Assembly: GCA_033065855.1 (NCBI GenBank)
Contig: JAVXUO010001517.1
Span: 496,001-560,000, forward strand
Length of the DNA stretch: 64,000 bases
Source: Escallonia rubra
Taxonomy: Eukaryota; Streptophyta; Magnoliopsida; Escalloniales; Escalloniaceae
Reading direction: 5' to 3'
Of the stretch, positions 36,057 to 47,147 are shown piece by piece; the stretch's first letter is position 1, and each line of letters begins with the position of its first letter. The position numbers and the translations under genes were made by a program. The notes below the pieces were generated by a model, which saw only the letters and a program-made list of their open reading frames with translations, made no database searches and was not told the DNA's origin.

Positions 36057-37264
36057 GTTTGGGTTAGATAAATTAAGCCTCCAACCAAGCTTCTGAACCT
36101 TTTACCTTTGCCCCATCTTCACGCTGCAATTTTTCATTAGTGTTCGTGGGTGTAGCTTCACTGACAATTAAGCATGCCAAATTTATTGAGAAGGTCCTTG
36201 GTATATTTTCTTTGAGAAAAAAAAAAACCCCATCTTCTGCTTGTCAAACTTCAAGGCCAAGAAAATAATGCAGTAAACCCGTGTCTGACATCTCAAACTC
36301 ATTCATCATATGTGATTTAAACTCATGCACTAGAGAGTTAGAGGAGCTTGTGTAAATGATACCATCAACGTAAAGACAAACAATGATGAAGTCATTTTTA
36401 CCTTCCTTCTTCACGTAGAGAGTGGGCTCGTTTGCACTCCTCATGAATCCATTTTGCTGAAAGTATCCATCAATTTTGCTATACCATGCTCGTGGAGCTT
36501 GCTTCAATCCATACAATAATACCTTTCTCAACTTGTACACCTTTGTTTCTTTGCCTTCAATTGTAAAACCTTCTGGTTGAGTTACGTAAACTTCCTCTTG
36601 TAAATCTCCGTTTATAAACGCCGATTTGATGTCAACTAATGCCAAGATAATTCTGGTTGAGTTACGCAACTAATGCCAAGATAATTCTTACAGTTTCGAA
36701 ACGAGCTACTGGAGAAAACGTTTCTTCAAAATCGATATCGTGTTGCTGTGCATAGCCTTTTGCCACAAGCATGGCTTTGTGCTTTTGTACACTACAATCT
36801 GCGCAAAGTTTCGTTTTAAATACCCACTTCAAACCAATTGCATTTTTGTCTTCCGGTATGTCCACCATTTCCCACGTTCCATTCTTTTCAATTGCAGTCA
36901 ATTCTTCCATCATTGCTCTTTGCCATTCTTCTTTTGTAGCTGCTTCTTCATAGGATATAGGATCTAAAACAACAAGAGCAAATTGGCAAGACTCGTATAT
37001 GTCTCTCAAGGATCTAAACTTTCTTGCTGGAGTCTCATAAGAAGACTCTTCTTGAGTGGATGAAGAGTTTTGTCTCAAAGTTGTAGAAGAAGAGCTTGGT
37101 GATGCCGTGACTGATGAATTTGGTGACACCAAAATGGAACCAGCTAGCGGATTTGTAGGAGTTGGCTCTTGACTTTCACTTGAGAATATTCCATTTGGCC
37201 TAGGAATCGGCTGTTGCATTTTCACATCACTTACATGCCAATCCCAACTTGCATTTTTCATCAA
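36057..37264 (-). pseudogene. Copia reverse transcriptase (RVT_2)
   Basis: 37264-36662 covers the N-terminal part ('EEWQRAMMEELTAIEKNGTW', 'IGLKWVFKTK', 'VAKGYAQQHDIDFEETFSPV'). 36669-36244 continues with 'DIKSAFINGDLQEEVYV', 'YGLKQAPRAWYSKIDGYF' and the catalytic motif, which reads YVDG instead of YVDD. A short tandem duplication around 36640-36690 repeats 'actaatgccaagataattct' and breaks the frame. The region then runs to the foreign insertion at 36056. Confidence 0.9.
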
Positions 37265-38747
37265 ATACTACATCCCTTCCTATGAAAATCTTGCCACTAA
37301 GAGGGTTTTGTAATCTATATGCTTTGGATTGTGTACAATAACCAATAAAATCACAATTTTCAGATTTTTCATCAAGTTTATGACGAACTTGAGAATATAC
37401 CAAAGCATAAGCAGTACACCCAAAGACTCTTAAATGACTTACAGATGGTTTTGTGCCATGCCAAGCTTCAAGTGGAGTTTGATTCATGACAACCCTTGTG
37501 GGAGAGTGGTTCAATAAATACACTGATGTTGCTACGGCTTCCAGGGGCGGATCGAGAAAATCTAATCGGGGGGTGCCAAAAAAACAAACTCATAGCTAAC
37601 ATCAAAGAATTCAAAAGCTTTAAGTTCATATAAAATATGACTAATCAAAAACACATTATAATAACGTCACTATTGAATACATTAAATGCAAAATAATTTA
37701 CTCAATTTGACTACTAATAATATATTTCGGTTATGCATAGTGATTTATTTAATGGATAGTCAACAATAAATTACTAATTTCGCATGAAAAAAACTTAACT
37801 TACTTTATAGATATATTATTAATGTGATTATCAATTATATCAGTACGTTAATCACGTATAAGTTAACAAATTATAAGAATTTAAAATAATAAAAATAACT
37901 AACCTTATTTTATTCTTGTCCTTTTGTAATACATAGATTTAGAATTTATGATAGAGTAAGAAAATGACAATTACAAAGATTATGACAAGGTACAAAGAAT
38001 AAAGAACAAAACGAAACGAAATCTTAACAAATTAATGCTACAATATAGTAGCTTTTTCATAAATATTTTATATAATTTAAATATATTTATTCATTACTCA
38101 AAAAACTAAAAGGGATTACCAAAAAATGAGGGGTGCCGTGCCCCCTCGGTCATGGGAGAGGTCCGCCCCTGACGGCTTCAGCCCAGAATTGATTTGAAAG
38201 CCCCCTTGCTTGTAACATGCTTCTTGCCATCTCCACAATAGTCCGATTCTTCCGTTCGGCAACCTTGTTTTGCTCCGGAGTATAAAGAGCTGTCAACTCC
38301 TTATGAATGCCATTTGCTTCACAAAAAAATATTAAATTATGTGAACAAGAACTCTCCACCTCTATCAGTGCGGAGAACTTTGATATAAGATCCACTTTGT
38401 TTCTCAACCTTAACTTTAAAGTGCCTGAATTTCTCAAATGTTTTTGACTTGTTTTCCAAAAAATAAACCCAACTCATACGACTATAATCATCAATAAAGA
38501 GCAAGAAATAACGACTTTCGCCAAAAGATTTTGTATGCATAGGCCCGCATAAATCAGCATGAATTAATTCAAGACACTTTGTAGCCCTCCAAGCCTTTCC
38601 AACTGGAAACGAGTTTCTAGTTTGTTTCCCATAGATGCACCTTTCACATAATTCAAAAAAACCAATATTTGGTAGTCCAAGAACCATACCTTTTTCACTC
38701 AACAATTTTTGCCCTTGATGTTTAGATGCCCATATCACAAATGCCAT
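37227..38747 (-). pseudogene. Copia integrase, split by a hAT-like element
   Basis: 38747-38337 carries the pre-integrase and core ('CERCIYGKQTRNSFP', 'LELIHADLCGPMHTKSFG', 'LLFIDDYSRMSWVYFL', 'LRTDRGGEFL'). 38437-38150 continues with 'ANGIHKELTALYTPEQN' and 'VAERKNRTIVEMARSML'. After the insertion (37542-38171) the frame resumes with 'YLLNHSPTRVVMNQTPLEAW' and 'LRVFGCTAYALV'. Catalytic D, D and E residues are in recognisable positions, but the domain is interrupted. Confidence 0.9.
37542..38171. mobile_element. hAT-like non-autonomous element, 630 bp, with 8-bp TSD
   Basis: Ends CAGGGGCGGATC at the left and the complement of CAGGGGCGGACC at the right, with a perfect 8-bp duplication acggcttc (37534-37541 and 38172-38179). 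Excising it restores the Copia integrase reading '...WAEAVATSVYLLN'. The interior is AT-rich without an ORF. An 8-bp duplication and short C/T-A...G-type ends fit hAT. A related older copy sits in the CSLA pseudogene. Confidence 0.93.
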
Positions 38748-38807
38748 AATTTCGAGTCATTTATTCCATCCGTAGCAAGAACCAAAATTCTCCATTTTTG
38801 AGACTTC

Positions 38808-40105
38808 CTATGGGAACATTTTGTTTTGAGTCATGCTGATGTTGATCATCCTACAACCTGATTGTTTGTCTTTAATAACACATGCACCATCATCAAACAA
38901 AACTGAATATCCGCAAGCCATTAGTTGCCCAACACTTACTAGATTATATCCCAAATTAGGTACAAATTGAACATCATGCAAGAGCTTTACATTGCCATGG
39001 CTAGTTTCAATACCCATTGTACCTTTTCCTTCAATTTGCATTTCTTTGCCATTTTCAAGCTGCACCTTCAACTTTTGTATCTCATCAAGCTCTTGAAACA
39101 AAGATTTCATGCATGTCATGTGATTCGAACAGCCGCTATCTACAAACCAAACATTGCTTGACTTACTGTTAGTATCAAAATGAGCCATAAAAAGCTTACT
39201 TTCTTCTCTATTTTCTACTGCATAATTCACTTGTTGATCTTTGAACCAACAATCAACTTTTATATGACCATATCTCTTGCAATGATGGCATTGAATGCCA
39301 TTCTTGTTGTTTCTTTGCTCACTGGACTGCCTTTGCTCACCAAATTGCCTTTGTTGCCGGTCAAGTCGTCCCCTGCCTCTTCCATTACCACGACCAGGAC
39401 CACGGAATCCTCCTCTTCCATGGCCCCTTGCACTTTGAGAGCTTCTCCAGTTTTGGTGACTGTTTCCTTCACTTGAAACGCCTTTTCTTTGTTCTTTTCA
39501 AGCGATCTATTAATTCTTGACTCATGAGCTTGCAAAGACCTGATTAGTTCATCAAATGAAAAAATTGACAAATTCTTAGATTCTTCTATTGCAGTAACTA
39601 CATGATCAAATTTGGGAGTCAAGCTTCTCAATACCTTTGCAACAACCGTCTCATCAGAAATCTTCTCTGCGTAGGATCACATTTCACTGACTGTTGCCAT
39701 TGCTCTAGATAAAAAATCAGCAATTGATTCTCCACTTTTCATGTACAAGGTTTCAAAGTCACGTCAGAGCGATTGCAATCTCGCCACGATTACTTTTGAA
39801 TCACCTTGAAACTCCTTTTGCAGAATTGACCAAGCTTGCTTTGATGTGGTTGCCGCTGTAATTCGTGAGAAGACGCTATCATGGACAGCCTGCTAAATAA
39901 TCATTAACGCCTTGGAATCTTTCTTCTTGTTCTCCTTCAATCTGTTTTCTTCGTCAGGATTTGGATAGTCGTGCTCTACCAAGTCCCAAAGATCTTGAGA
40001 CTTGAGAAGAGTTCACATTCTAATACTCGAGAACTCATAGCCTTCTCCCTTAAAGATGGGAATAAGTGGTTGCGTGGCACATTGCATTGCCATTACTGGC
40101 CATGG
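38808..40105 (-). pseudogene. Copia gag and protease
   Basis: The gag frame starts near 40105 and reads 'CATQPLIPIFKGEGYEF', 'SQDLWDLVEHDYPNPDEE', 'VLRSLTPKFDHVVTAIEESK' and 'LIRSLQAHESRINRSLEKNK', with several stops (e.g. after 'SSIRM'). A frameshift in a Gly/Arg-rich stretch leads to the CCHC knuckle 'CHHCKRYGHIKVDC' (near 39270). 39230-38808 contains the protease active site 'WFVDSGCSNHMT' and 'VPNLGYNLVSVGQLM'. Confidence 0.88.
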
Positions 40106-40195
40106 TTTTTCTCTAAAGTGTTTCTCTCAACTCACACGTTTATCCTCTCTACTCACTCAATGAACCTGGCTTTACCTGGCTTTACTACCACAATT

Positions 40196-40470
40196 TGTTA
40201 GAGAAAACTTAGAAAACAGAGACTTAATATCTGAAGAAAACAGAACTCTAATTGCATTACAAATACTAGAACAAACACATCTACTTATAGACTTAAGACT
40301 CAGAAACTTACTCTACCACTAAAGCCACTAACAGCCATTAACATAATGCTAATAGAAATTTACTCAGTCACTACAACCACTAACATAGTGTTAACTAACT
40401 ACTTCAGAAAAATCTTGACACTAACTGAAAGACTAAAAGACCAAGTCAAACTTTGAATTATTCTTCAACA
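40196..40470 (-). repeat. Copia 5' LTR
   Basis: A 275-bp LTR with TG...CA ends, the counterpart of 33142-34103. It shows the intact target sequence that the TIR element occupies in the other LTR. Confidence 0.93.
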
Positions 40471-40578
40471 AACTAAACCACCAAAAACCCAACTGTACCG
40501 TCCCACCACAAATCCATTAATGTTGCGACTCTCGGCTTAACTTTGTCGAAGGCAAAACAACATTCATGATTAAATCAA

Positions 40579-41843
40579 GGGTCAAATACACGTAGGTACC
40601 CTAAAACTACCACAAAGTCTCAATTAAGGGTCCCAAAGTTTAATTTTTACACACAAGGGCCTGTAACTCCAAATTTGCAATAAATAAGGACTTACGTCCA
40701 CTTTCTTAACGATTGAGGCTTTTCCGTCAGGGGCATTTTTGGATTCCCATATTTGGGTGTTTTTCTCTTCTTCTTTTTCTTCATCAAAATTTCACCTCTC
40801 TCATCCCCATCCAGCCCAAAGATCCACAGAAACAGAGGGAAAGAAAACTATTACGCAGGCAGAAAATAAATTCCAATCTCGCTAGAGAAAATGACGGACC
40901 CAGTTATTCTCTCCTCCGGTCACACCTTTGACCGGCCGTCAATCCAGTAGGCGGAGGAGAAGAAATCGACGACGCGGGTGGTGGTGGGATGGAAATAATT
41001 AGAGTTGGTGCAGGTGGAGGAGTAGAAATCGGCGGCGCTGGTGGTGGTGGGACGGGAATTCTCGCCGGGGAATCGGACTCAAGCTAACCGGCGAAGAAAT
41101 ACTCAATGAAACAGATCGGACCGACGAATTCGAACTGGAAGACGAATACGACGACGAACTGGACAGATTCTCCGCAGCCACGCCGGCGAACATCCGCCTT
41201 GACGCCGATCCGGTGCTAATCGAGCTCTCAGGTCCATATGAAGACCCTATGTTCCTTTCTTCATTTGCGGATGTGGAGGAAGATGACGATGGAGACGACG
41301 CTGATGGCGGCGAGTACGGCCGCGACGACAGTTGCGATGAGTTTGGAGGAGGTGGGTTTGGGTTTGGGGGACTGGGGAGGGAGAGGGAGGAAATGTTGGC
41401 CAGGAAGGATGCGGAAGAAGGGGAGGCCGGTAGTGGTGGTGGGGAAGGGAAGGAAGGAAAGAAGGGGGTCTCGTTGGTGGGGGTGGAGGGGGATGTAGAG
41501 AATGGGAGCTTGGGAAGCGGAGGTGAAGGGGATGGGGGTTGGGTCGGTGGGGAGGTGTCTTATGGGACGAAGGGCTGGTGGAGGATGCGGCGGTGGTGGG
41601 TGGCGGCAGTAGTGGTGGTTGAGGCAAAGATGAAATTTTAAAGAAGAAGAAGAAGAGAAAAACACCCAAATATAGAAACCCAAAAATGCCCCTGACTGAA
41701 AAGCCTCAATCGTTAAGAAAGTGGACGGAAGTCCTTATTTATTACAAATTTGGAGTTAGAGACCCTTATGTGTAAAAATTAAACTTTGAGGACCTTAATT
41801 GAGATTTTGTGGTAGTTCAAGGGTACTTACGTGTATTTGACCC
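40579..41843. mobile_element. Pack-MULE carrying a U-box gene fragment
   Basis: Long terminal inverted repeats of about 200 bp begin GGGTCAAATACACGTA at the left. The arms also share 'ttcttaacgattgaggcttt' and 'atttgggtgtttttctc'. Flanks ttaaatcaa (40570-40578) and ttaaatcta (41844-41852) match at 8 of 9 positions, the 9-bp duplication typical of Mutator-like elements. The 0.85-kb core is GC-rich and contains a recognisable plant gene fragment (40865-40947), plus acidic coding-like sequence (41080-41225, 'LTGEEILNETDRTDEFELED'). No transposase is present. Confidence 0.9.
40865..40950 (+). pseudogene. Captured U-box (plant U-box E3 ligase) fragment
   Basis: Reads 'PISLEKMTDPVILSSGHTFD' followed by 'RPSIQ' and then a TAG where the family has RW. 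This is the first half of a U-box as in plant PUB E3 ubiquitin ligases (consensus 'CPISLEIMxDPVxLxSGHTF(D/E)RxxIQRW'). The preceding codons (KF-) need a small frame change, so the first Cys codon is lost. The fragment lies in the core of the Pack-MULE and cannot make a full U-box. Confidence 0.85.
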
Positions 41844-41852
41844 TTAAATCTA

Positions 41853-42876
41853 ATTAGTGTGAAGTGAGCGGTGAAGACGGTGTGTCTGAACCGCCACTGC
41901 AGATGGCCCTTATTTGTGATGAATGGTTTGAGGTGCATAATGATGGTTGTTAATGTCAGGTGCCGCAGCTTTAATAAGTGGTGGTGGAAACTTAGGGCGG
42001 TAGGGCTGTTGGTGGTGGCAGATATAGGTGCTGAGTAGTGAAGACAGTGGCGGAAACTTGGGGCAGTGGATTGTTGGTGGTGGATGGTGTGAGGTGCATG
42101 ATGGTGGTTGTTAATGGTGGGGGCAACAACTTTAATAGAGAGGACGTGGTTGTGGGAAGGGTGGATTTTGATGATAGCAGTGATCGACAGTGGGAGGAGA
42201 ACCAATCTTCGTGGTTTTTCGCGGTTTAGTTGTTCGACATTTGGTGATCGATTGGCCGTGGTTGCGACAGTTGCTTAGCGGCAGTGTGCTCGCGGTATGG
42301 AGCAGATCCAAGCTTGGTGTTAGCAATGGTTAGGTTGTTGTTGGGTGAAAGGGAAGATGGTGAAATTTGGCTCCAATGTAGCGGGTTTGGTTGTAATGGC
42401 TGGCAAATTGGGAGATTGGTGACATAAAAAGGCATGAAGAGGTGTTGGTGGTAGTACGGCATGCTAGTGAGGCAGTCGATGATGGTGATTACTGTGGCAT
42501 GGTGGTGATAGGCGTGGGAGGTGGTGAGAATGTGTGTTATGCTTAATATCTTGTACATTGTTTAAGAAGATGCTTTTAATTTTGTTTTCTATACTCATTG
42601 ATTTTCGAATTTTGTCCTTAAAACATTAAATGAGACCCGTTTAACTTCTTCCTTAAATAAAAGTGGACAGAAGGTTATACAGGATCCATAATTTTGCCTA
42701 GAAACTTATGAGGCATGAAAAAAGGAAAAGGGACTCGATAGATTAGCGATAATCCATTGCCGCTTAAGATGTTAAAGCCAAAAGAAAGCACCACTTTATA
42801 AGCTTCGTAGCTCAATTTCTATTTTATGACATGATCGTCCGTATCAAAGTTGAATGCCATGTACATTTATAAAGCA
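41853..42876. other. GT-rich, internally repetitive intergenic DNA
   Basis: Related ~150-bp blocks ('gaggtgcat(a)atgatggttgttaat' near 41930 and 42090) with many 'ggtggtgg' tracts suggest a decayed minisatellite or another Pack-type core. ORFs on both strands are compositionally biased and show no domain. Confidence 0.5.
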
Positions 42877-43118
42877 AAAAAAAATTGACTGTTATCCGGA
42901 TCGAAGGAATCTTCCTTCTACCGCCATAAAGCGACAATTAATGATCGCTACATATTTCTAGTGCTTTTTAATTAATAACGCTAAAAAAGTACTGTTAAGA
43001 ATTTCGCTGAAAGTGTTAGCAGAAAAGCCGCTAGATACATTTAGCAACTATTAATTGTCATCATATATGGGATTAGAGGAAGATTTTTATAACCTGGTAG
43101 CAGTCAGAACTTGTTCTT
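42877..43118. mobile_element. MITE, copy 2
   Basis: Homologous over its length to the copy at 32615-32862, with the same imperfect inverted arms (left 'tgactgttatccgg', right complement 'tgactgctaccagg'). It supports the element as a mobile family and not a chance hairpin. Confidence 0.75.
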
Positions 43119-44515
43119 TACAACAAGCTCATCAGAGCAACATTAACATCACCTAAAGGAATGATACTGGGCATTTTTCATCTTCCCAAGTTGGTGCATG
43201 GATACATATTCGACAGCAGAGACTACTAAGGAGCTAATTACCGATCCAAAAGCAATTTTCGTATTGTCTGTCCCTTACTGGATATGAACCAGCTTGAAGG
43301 ATGTAGGGATCAACTTTTTTATTTTTTGAATATTCAAACTTGTAATTTATATAATTCGTCAGTATAGGGTGAAGTGACTTTCACCCACCCCATGAGGTTA
43401 TGTAGGGATCAACTTGAAGTTGACTTCAGTTGGATATAATCTACTTGAAAATTTTGTGTTGGCTTGGGTCATTGTTAACTTACTTCAACATAGGAGAAAT
43501 AGAAAATTAATTGATATTCTTCTTGGAGAAAAATTCTATTTTGCTGGTTTAATTTCCAAAGAGCTGGAAAATATATCCTCTTCTTTGAAAAAATAAATTC
43601 TTTGCCGAAGTATAATAATCAATAATCATAGAAAACGAAGGTTGCACCAGGCTTGACTTACCAATGAGTTACACGAGACTGGATTTTCCCTGATACCTAA
43701 CATAATGCATGAAAGGGAAAGCCCCAAGGGCGCCATATTCTAGGAGCCCAAACTATGTGATTGAATAAATCCCCCCCCCCCCCCCAAAATCTGTTGCGGG
43801 TCGAGGGCTCCTTCTCCTTCCCCTTCTTCAAACTCCGATTCGTACTCGAACATTGGCTCGAGGCATTTTCTTAAGTTTTAAAGAAACGACTAGGGTGCAA
43901 GTGTTGTGAGAGAAACCGGGAAACCGGTTACTGTAGGTAATTTGTTGAACAACTTTTAAGTAGCCTGTCAGGGGCCAATTTCTAGTTATCCTGCGAGGAG
44001 TCCAACAAGTTTGCCCCAAAAAGGTCGAGTTCTTATAGCCCTTGGGGGTTCAATTATTCGATCGTAAATTGTTTTAATTAAGTGGGTACAAAAATGTTAG
44101 CATATGAAATGGAATTTATAGCGTGACCCCGATAAAATGTGGACACGTATATACTTGTTAAAGAACTTGAGACTTAAGTCACATGCCATTGTATTTAAAA
44201 CCGGTCCTTTTTAATAACATGTCACTATTAATGACGAATTAAGGGTGAATAAGGTTAAGAAGAGTTAAAGCCTATAAAACTGGGGTAAAAAATGTAGCGC
44301 CTGTTATGGAGAATATTCAGTAGCAACTTTATGTTGTTATCGATAAAATAGAAATAATCGGCGGCAACTGCAAAGAATATCTTCAGCAGTTACAAGACAA
44401 TTATTTTTATAAAAGGATAAAAAGAAGAATTGAGAGAAAGAAAGGACAAGTGAACAACACATAACAAATCATGACTCGGATCAATTCGCTATTCTTCTTG
44501 AGTTATAATTCTCAT
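43119..44515. other. Intergenic, nothing firmly recognised
   Basis: Contains a C-run at 43770-43785 and a promoter-like stretch ending in 'tataaaaggataaaaag' near 44415, which may be a relic LTR. Short ORFs (43414-43596 plus, 44019-43828 minus) lack recognisable motifs. Confidence 0.4.
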
Positions 44516-45028
44516 TGTTGCTGCTAAAAATATGCTCCGCGTACTTTGCGGAACCCGAGCCTGGAGCAATGACCTGCAAGACAGAAAACGCGTGACCGCC
44601 GGGTGGAATTCCCGGCGGAGAACTCTCTGATGCTTAAGTCAGAGCGCAGCTACAGAATAATAACTCTGAAAAAACATGAATTGTGTAATTGTCCTCGTAC
44701 CTAGGGGGTAGACTCTTTTATATAGATGTAGGAGGAGAGTCCTAGTAGGACTGGGCCGTAGGCCAGATGTGTTAGGATCGCGTTAGGATCCTCGAGAATC
44801 ACGTCACAATCTCTGAGGACTCTTTAGAATCCTGATAAGATAATCATAAATCTCCCAGTTTGACTGAAATTCGTCGGGTGTCCCCCAATTATTGGGAGTT
44901 ATATTTGAGTTATATCATAAGCCCCCCACTTCCTTAGCCAAAATGTTTTGCTGAGGAAGTTTATACTTGGTGTTTTGAGACATACGTCAGATTTGTAAAG
45001 GATTCTCCATCCCCTTTTAGGGGTAATA

Positions 45029-46003
45029 TATAGAAGACCATAATCCATCTACTTGACTGGACGAGCATATAAAGACGCGGAGTCCATCTGAGCAAGATTT
45101 TGCAATATACTGAGAGGCTACTAGTTCCGATCTGCTGATTGCATAGCTCGAGCTTGCAGTTGTACCAGACATATTAGCGATGCTATTGGCGAAGTGCTCT
45201 GATTCACCAGTTGCATTGGTAGCATGCGCTGATGTGAATGTTTAACCGTTCATAGTCAGTCACTGTATGACCGGATAGATCACAAGATAATAAGAAATGC
45301 TTAGTAGGCAAGATGCTGCAGCGGATACCCTAGGCGTGACTTTTAGTTGCAGGGTGCTGTGAATTTGTTCCTCGCTTTACGAAGCGATTTATACGTCACT
45401 GTTAATGCTCGCAGGCGTAGTTTAAACCCTTGCAAGAAATAAAAGTCAATGACTGAAAAAACAGCCTCTGAAGTAATAAAGCATATAAAAATGTAACTAT
45501 GTTTTTAACACAGAATTAATAGCGGTGTTTTAGTCACCGCGGCCCCATTAGAGTTTTGTCGGTTAGCCGACATGGGTGTGTTGCACTGCGTGTCGCAGGT
45601 GAGCTTAATATGTCATAGCAATCGGATGCCCCCGACTTGTGACGTGCATGCACTAATTGGCGCAACTGGGTAATGCTACACCCAAACAAATAGGTCTAGG
45701 TAACATAGGAGTGCACAAGGGAAGCAGCCTTTGGAGGCTTGCTAGCGCCTTAAATCGTAGTCACTTAATTCTTTTTAGCGACAAACATGCGATGAAGTAT
45801 ACGCCGTTTTTAAAGAGTGTGCGACATATGTTAAATGATTGAGACCTTGTGGGTCTTTTGAATTTAAATTGGCCTTGTTAAAAGCTCAATACTTTAAAAA
45901 CACACGGCCTAGGTCAAATAATGCACTCAAAAGGCACTCAAAAACTGGCCTTAGGGTCTTAAATATCAATATGCAGCTTTCATAGGAAAAAAATCTAATG
46001 CAC
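45029..46003. other. Probable remaining LTR/UTR of the Tat-like element
   Basis: Sequence continues from the left LTR without a recognisable boundary. No gene is seen. The 61-codon ORF at 45657-45842 has no motif. Confidence 0.4.
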
Positions 46004-46144
46004 TCAAAAGCTGTGGCATATGTTGAATAAAGAAAACCCTGTGGGTTCAAAACATAAACCTGAACTTTTTTGGGTATGAATGCAGAATTTTAAAAAAGAT
46101 GGGTCCAAAAGCATAAACCTGAGCTTTTTTTTTTTTTCATTCTG

Positions 46145-46687
46145 CCGATTCTTTTTATAGTGAGGAGGATCTCTATCCAAACGAGCAAGTGTACCAGCCA
46201 AAATAGAAACCTTCTCTCCACTGTCATTACCAACAACTCTGATTTCAAGTCCAACACAAGCAGCTTTAGGAGCAAGAGGAATCTCATCATAGCTCAGAAA
46301 TTGGATTGCACTGGGATCATAACGAAAGAACCCAAAATCATCGACTGGGTCTCTGTATACCGGATACACAGGAACCTCTTCACGGTTCACAAACATAGCT
46401 TCTGCAACTACAGGCCCAAGCTTGACGACGTGGTGATTGGTGAGGATGATGCCGCGGTGACGGTTGACGACGAAGCTAGCGGCGTAGCTTGCACCGGCGG
46501 GCTCTGTATCGAAGGCGCGGCAGGCAGGGGTGCGGAGGACGACAACGGCCGAGACCACCCTGTCCAGCGCCCTACGCCAGTCCTCAACGGTGGCGGAGCT
46601 CTCCCTGAACGGCAGATCGATCTCCATGCACAGCTCCTCCTTGATGCTTTCGCTATCCGGTCCCAACCGTTGCAACGAATCACCCAT
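46145..46687 (-). pseudogene. DEG7: Captured DEG7 protease N-terminal fragment, intron-less
   Basis: From the ATG at 46687, about 171 residues match the N-terminus of plant DEG7, a Deg/HtrA-type serine protease with duplicated protease and PDZ domains. Visible are '[20 protein letters not shown]', '[17 protein letters not shown]', '[11 protein letters not shown]' with the likely catalytic His86, '[20 protein letters not shown]' with the likely catalytic Asp117, and '[20 protein letters not shown]'. Homology stops after 'HYKK', before the catalytic serine (GxSGSP). A run of 13 A follows, then unrelated codons to 46004. It is uninterrupted where the normal gene should have many introns, and its own 5' UTR-like sequence precedes the ATG. 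It lies between the LTRs of a retroelement. It could be transcribed but cannot be a functional protease. Confidence 0.93.
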
Positions 46688-47147
46688 TCCCTATGCGAAC
46701 CTCAGATCTTTCGTTGGACTTGATCGGCGTCGGCGTTTTAGGGTTTTTGGGAGATTGGAATTCGTAAAGTAACAATCTTTGAGGGGAAAGCGAGTGAGGG
46801 ACTGAAACCCGTCGTCCGAAGTCTGAGAATCTGTTGCTTCTGCTTTTAATGTTCCTTCCCTTCCTTTGTGATTTTTTTTTCTTCTGGTTTGGTTGTTGTG
46901 GCTGCTCCGGCAGCTTCGCTGCGTGGTCGGTGGTTTAAGGTGCTCGCGACTCTGTGGGTGATGACTCCGGTAGTGTGATGGCTGCAGGGGCGTGGGGCTG
47001 CCCACGTAGGTACTGTTGACGGCGGTGGTGCCACTGTAGTTTAGGGTTTTGAGACCTTCGGCGGTGGCGGCGGTCTTGCAAAACGAGCGTTTGAATATTC
47101 TTGAGGTCGATTGGCTAGGCTGGCGGGTCCCACGGATGGCGCCAGTC
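46688..47147 (-). other. Leader between PBS and DEG7 start
   Basis: About 460 bases follow the primer-binding site on the minus strand: a GC-rich segment ('gcaagaccgccgccaccgcc'), then A-rich, then sequence resembling a plant 5' UTR ('caaaaaccctaaaacgccg') just before the DEG7 ATG. The last part is probably the donor gene's own 5' UTR. Confidence 0.5.

Larger units (their letters stand above)
33142..40470 (-). mobile_element. Ty1/Copia LTR retrotransposon with three nested insertions
   Basis: Transcribed right to left. The 5' LTR is at 40196-40470 and the 3' LTR at 33142-34103; both have TG...CA ends, and a perfect 5-bp duplication aacta lies at 33137-33141 and 40471-40475. A primer-binding-like sequence next to the 5' LTR (about 40179-40195, TTGTGGTAGTAAAGCC on the minus strand) and a purine tract AAGGGGGAG (34104-34112) are in the right places. 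Internal order is gag, protease, integrase, reverse transcriptase, RNase H, as in Copia. Stops, frameshifts and insertions at 33314-34017, 34712-36056 and 37542-38171 inactivate it. The LTRs differ by several substitutions and small indels, so it is not recent. Confidence 0.95.

Noticed and set aside
41213..41683. Gly/Glu-rich plus-strand ORF (142 codons) and Pro/His-rich antisense ORFs
   Set aside because: Compositional ORFs in the core of the Pack-MULE; apart from the U-box fragment upstream, no domain could be read.
43960..44515. Possible additional LTR ('tataaaaggataaaaag' followed by a leader-like stretch)
   Set aside because: Only one copy is visible and no TG..CA boundary or PBS could be fixed.
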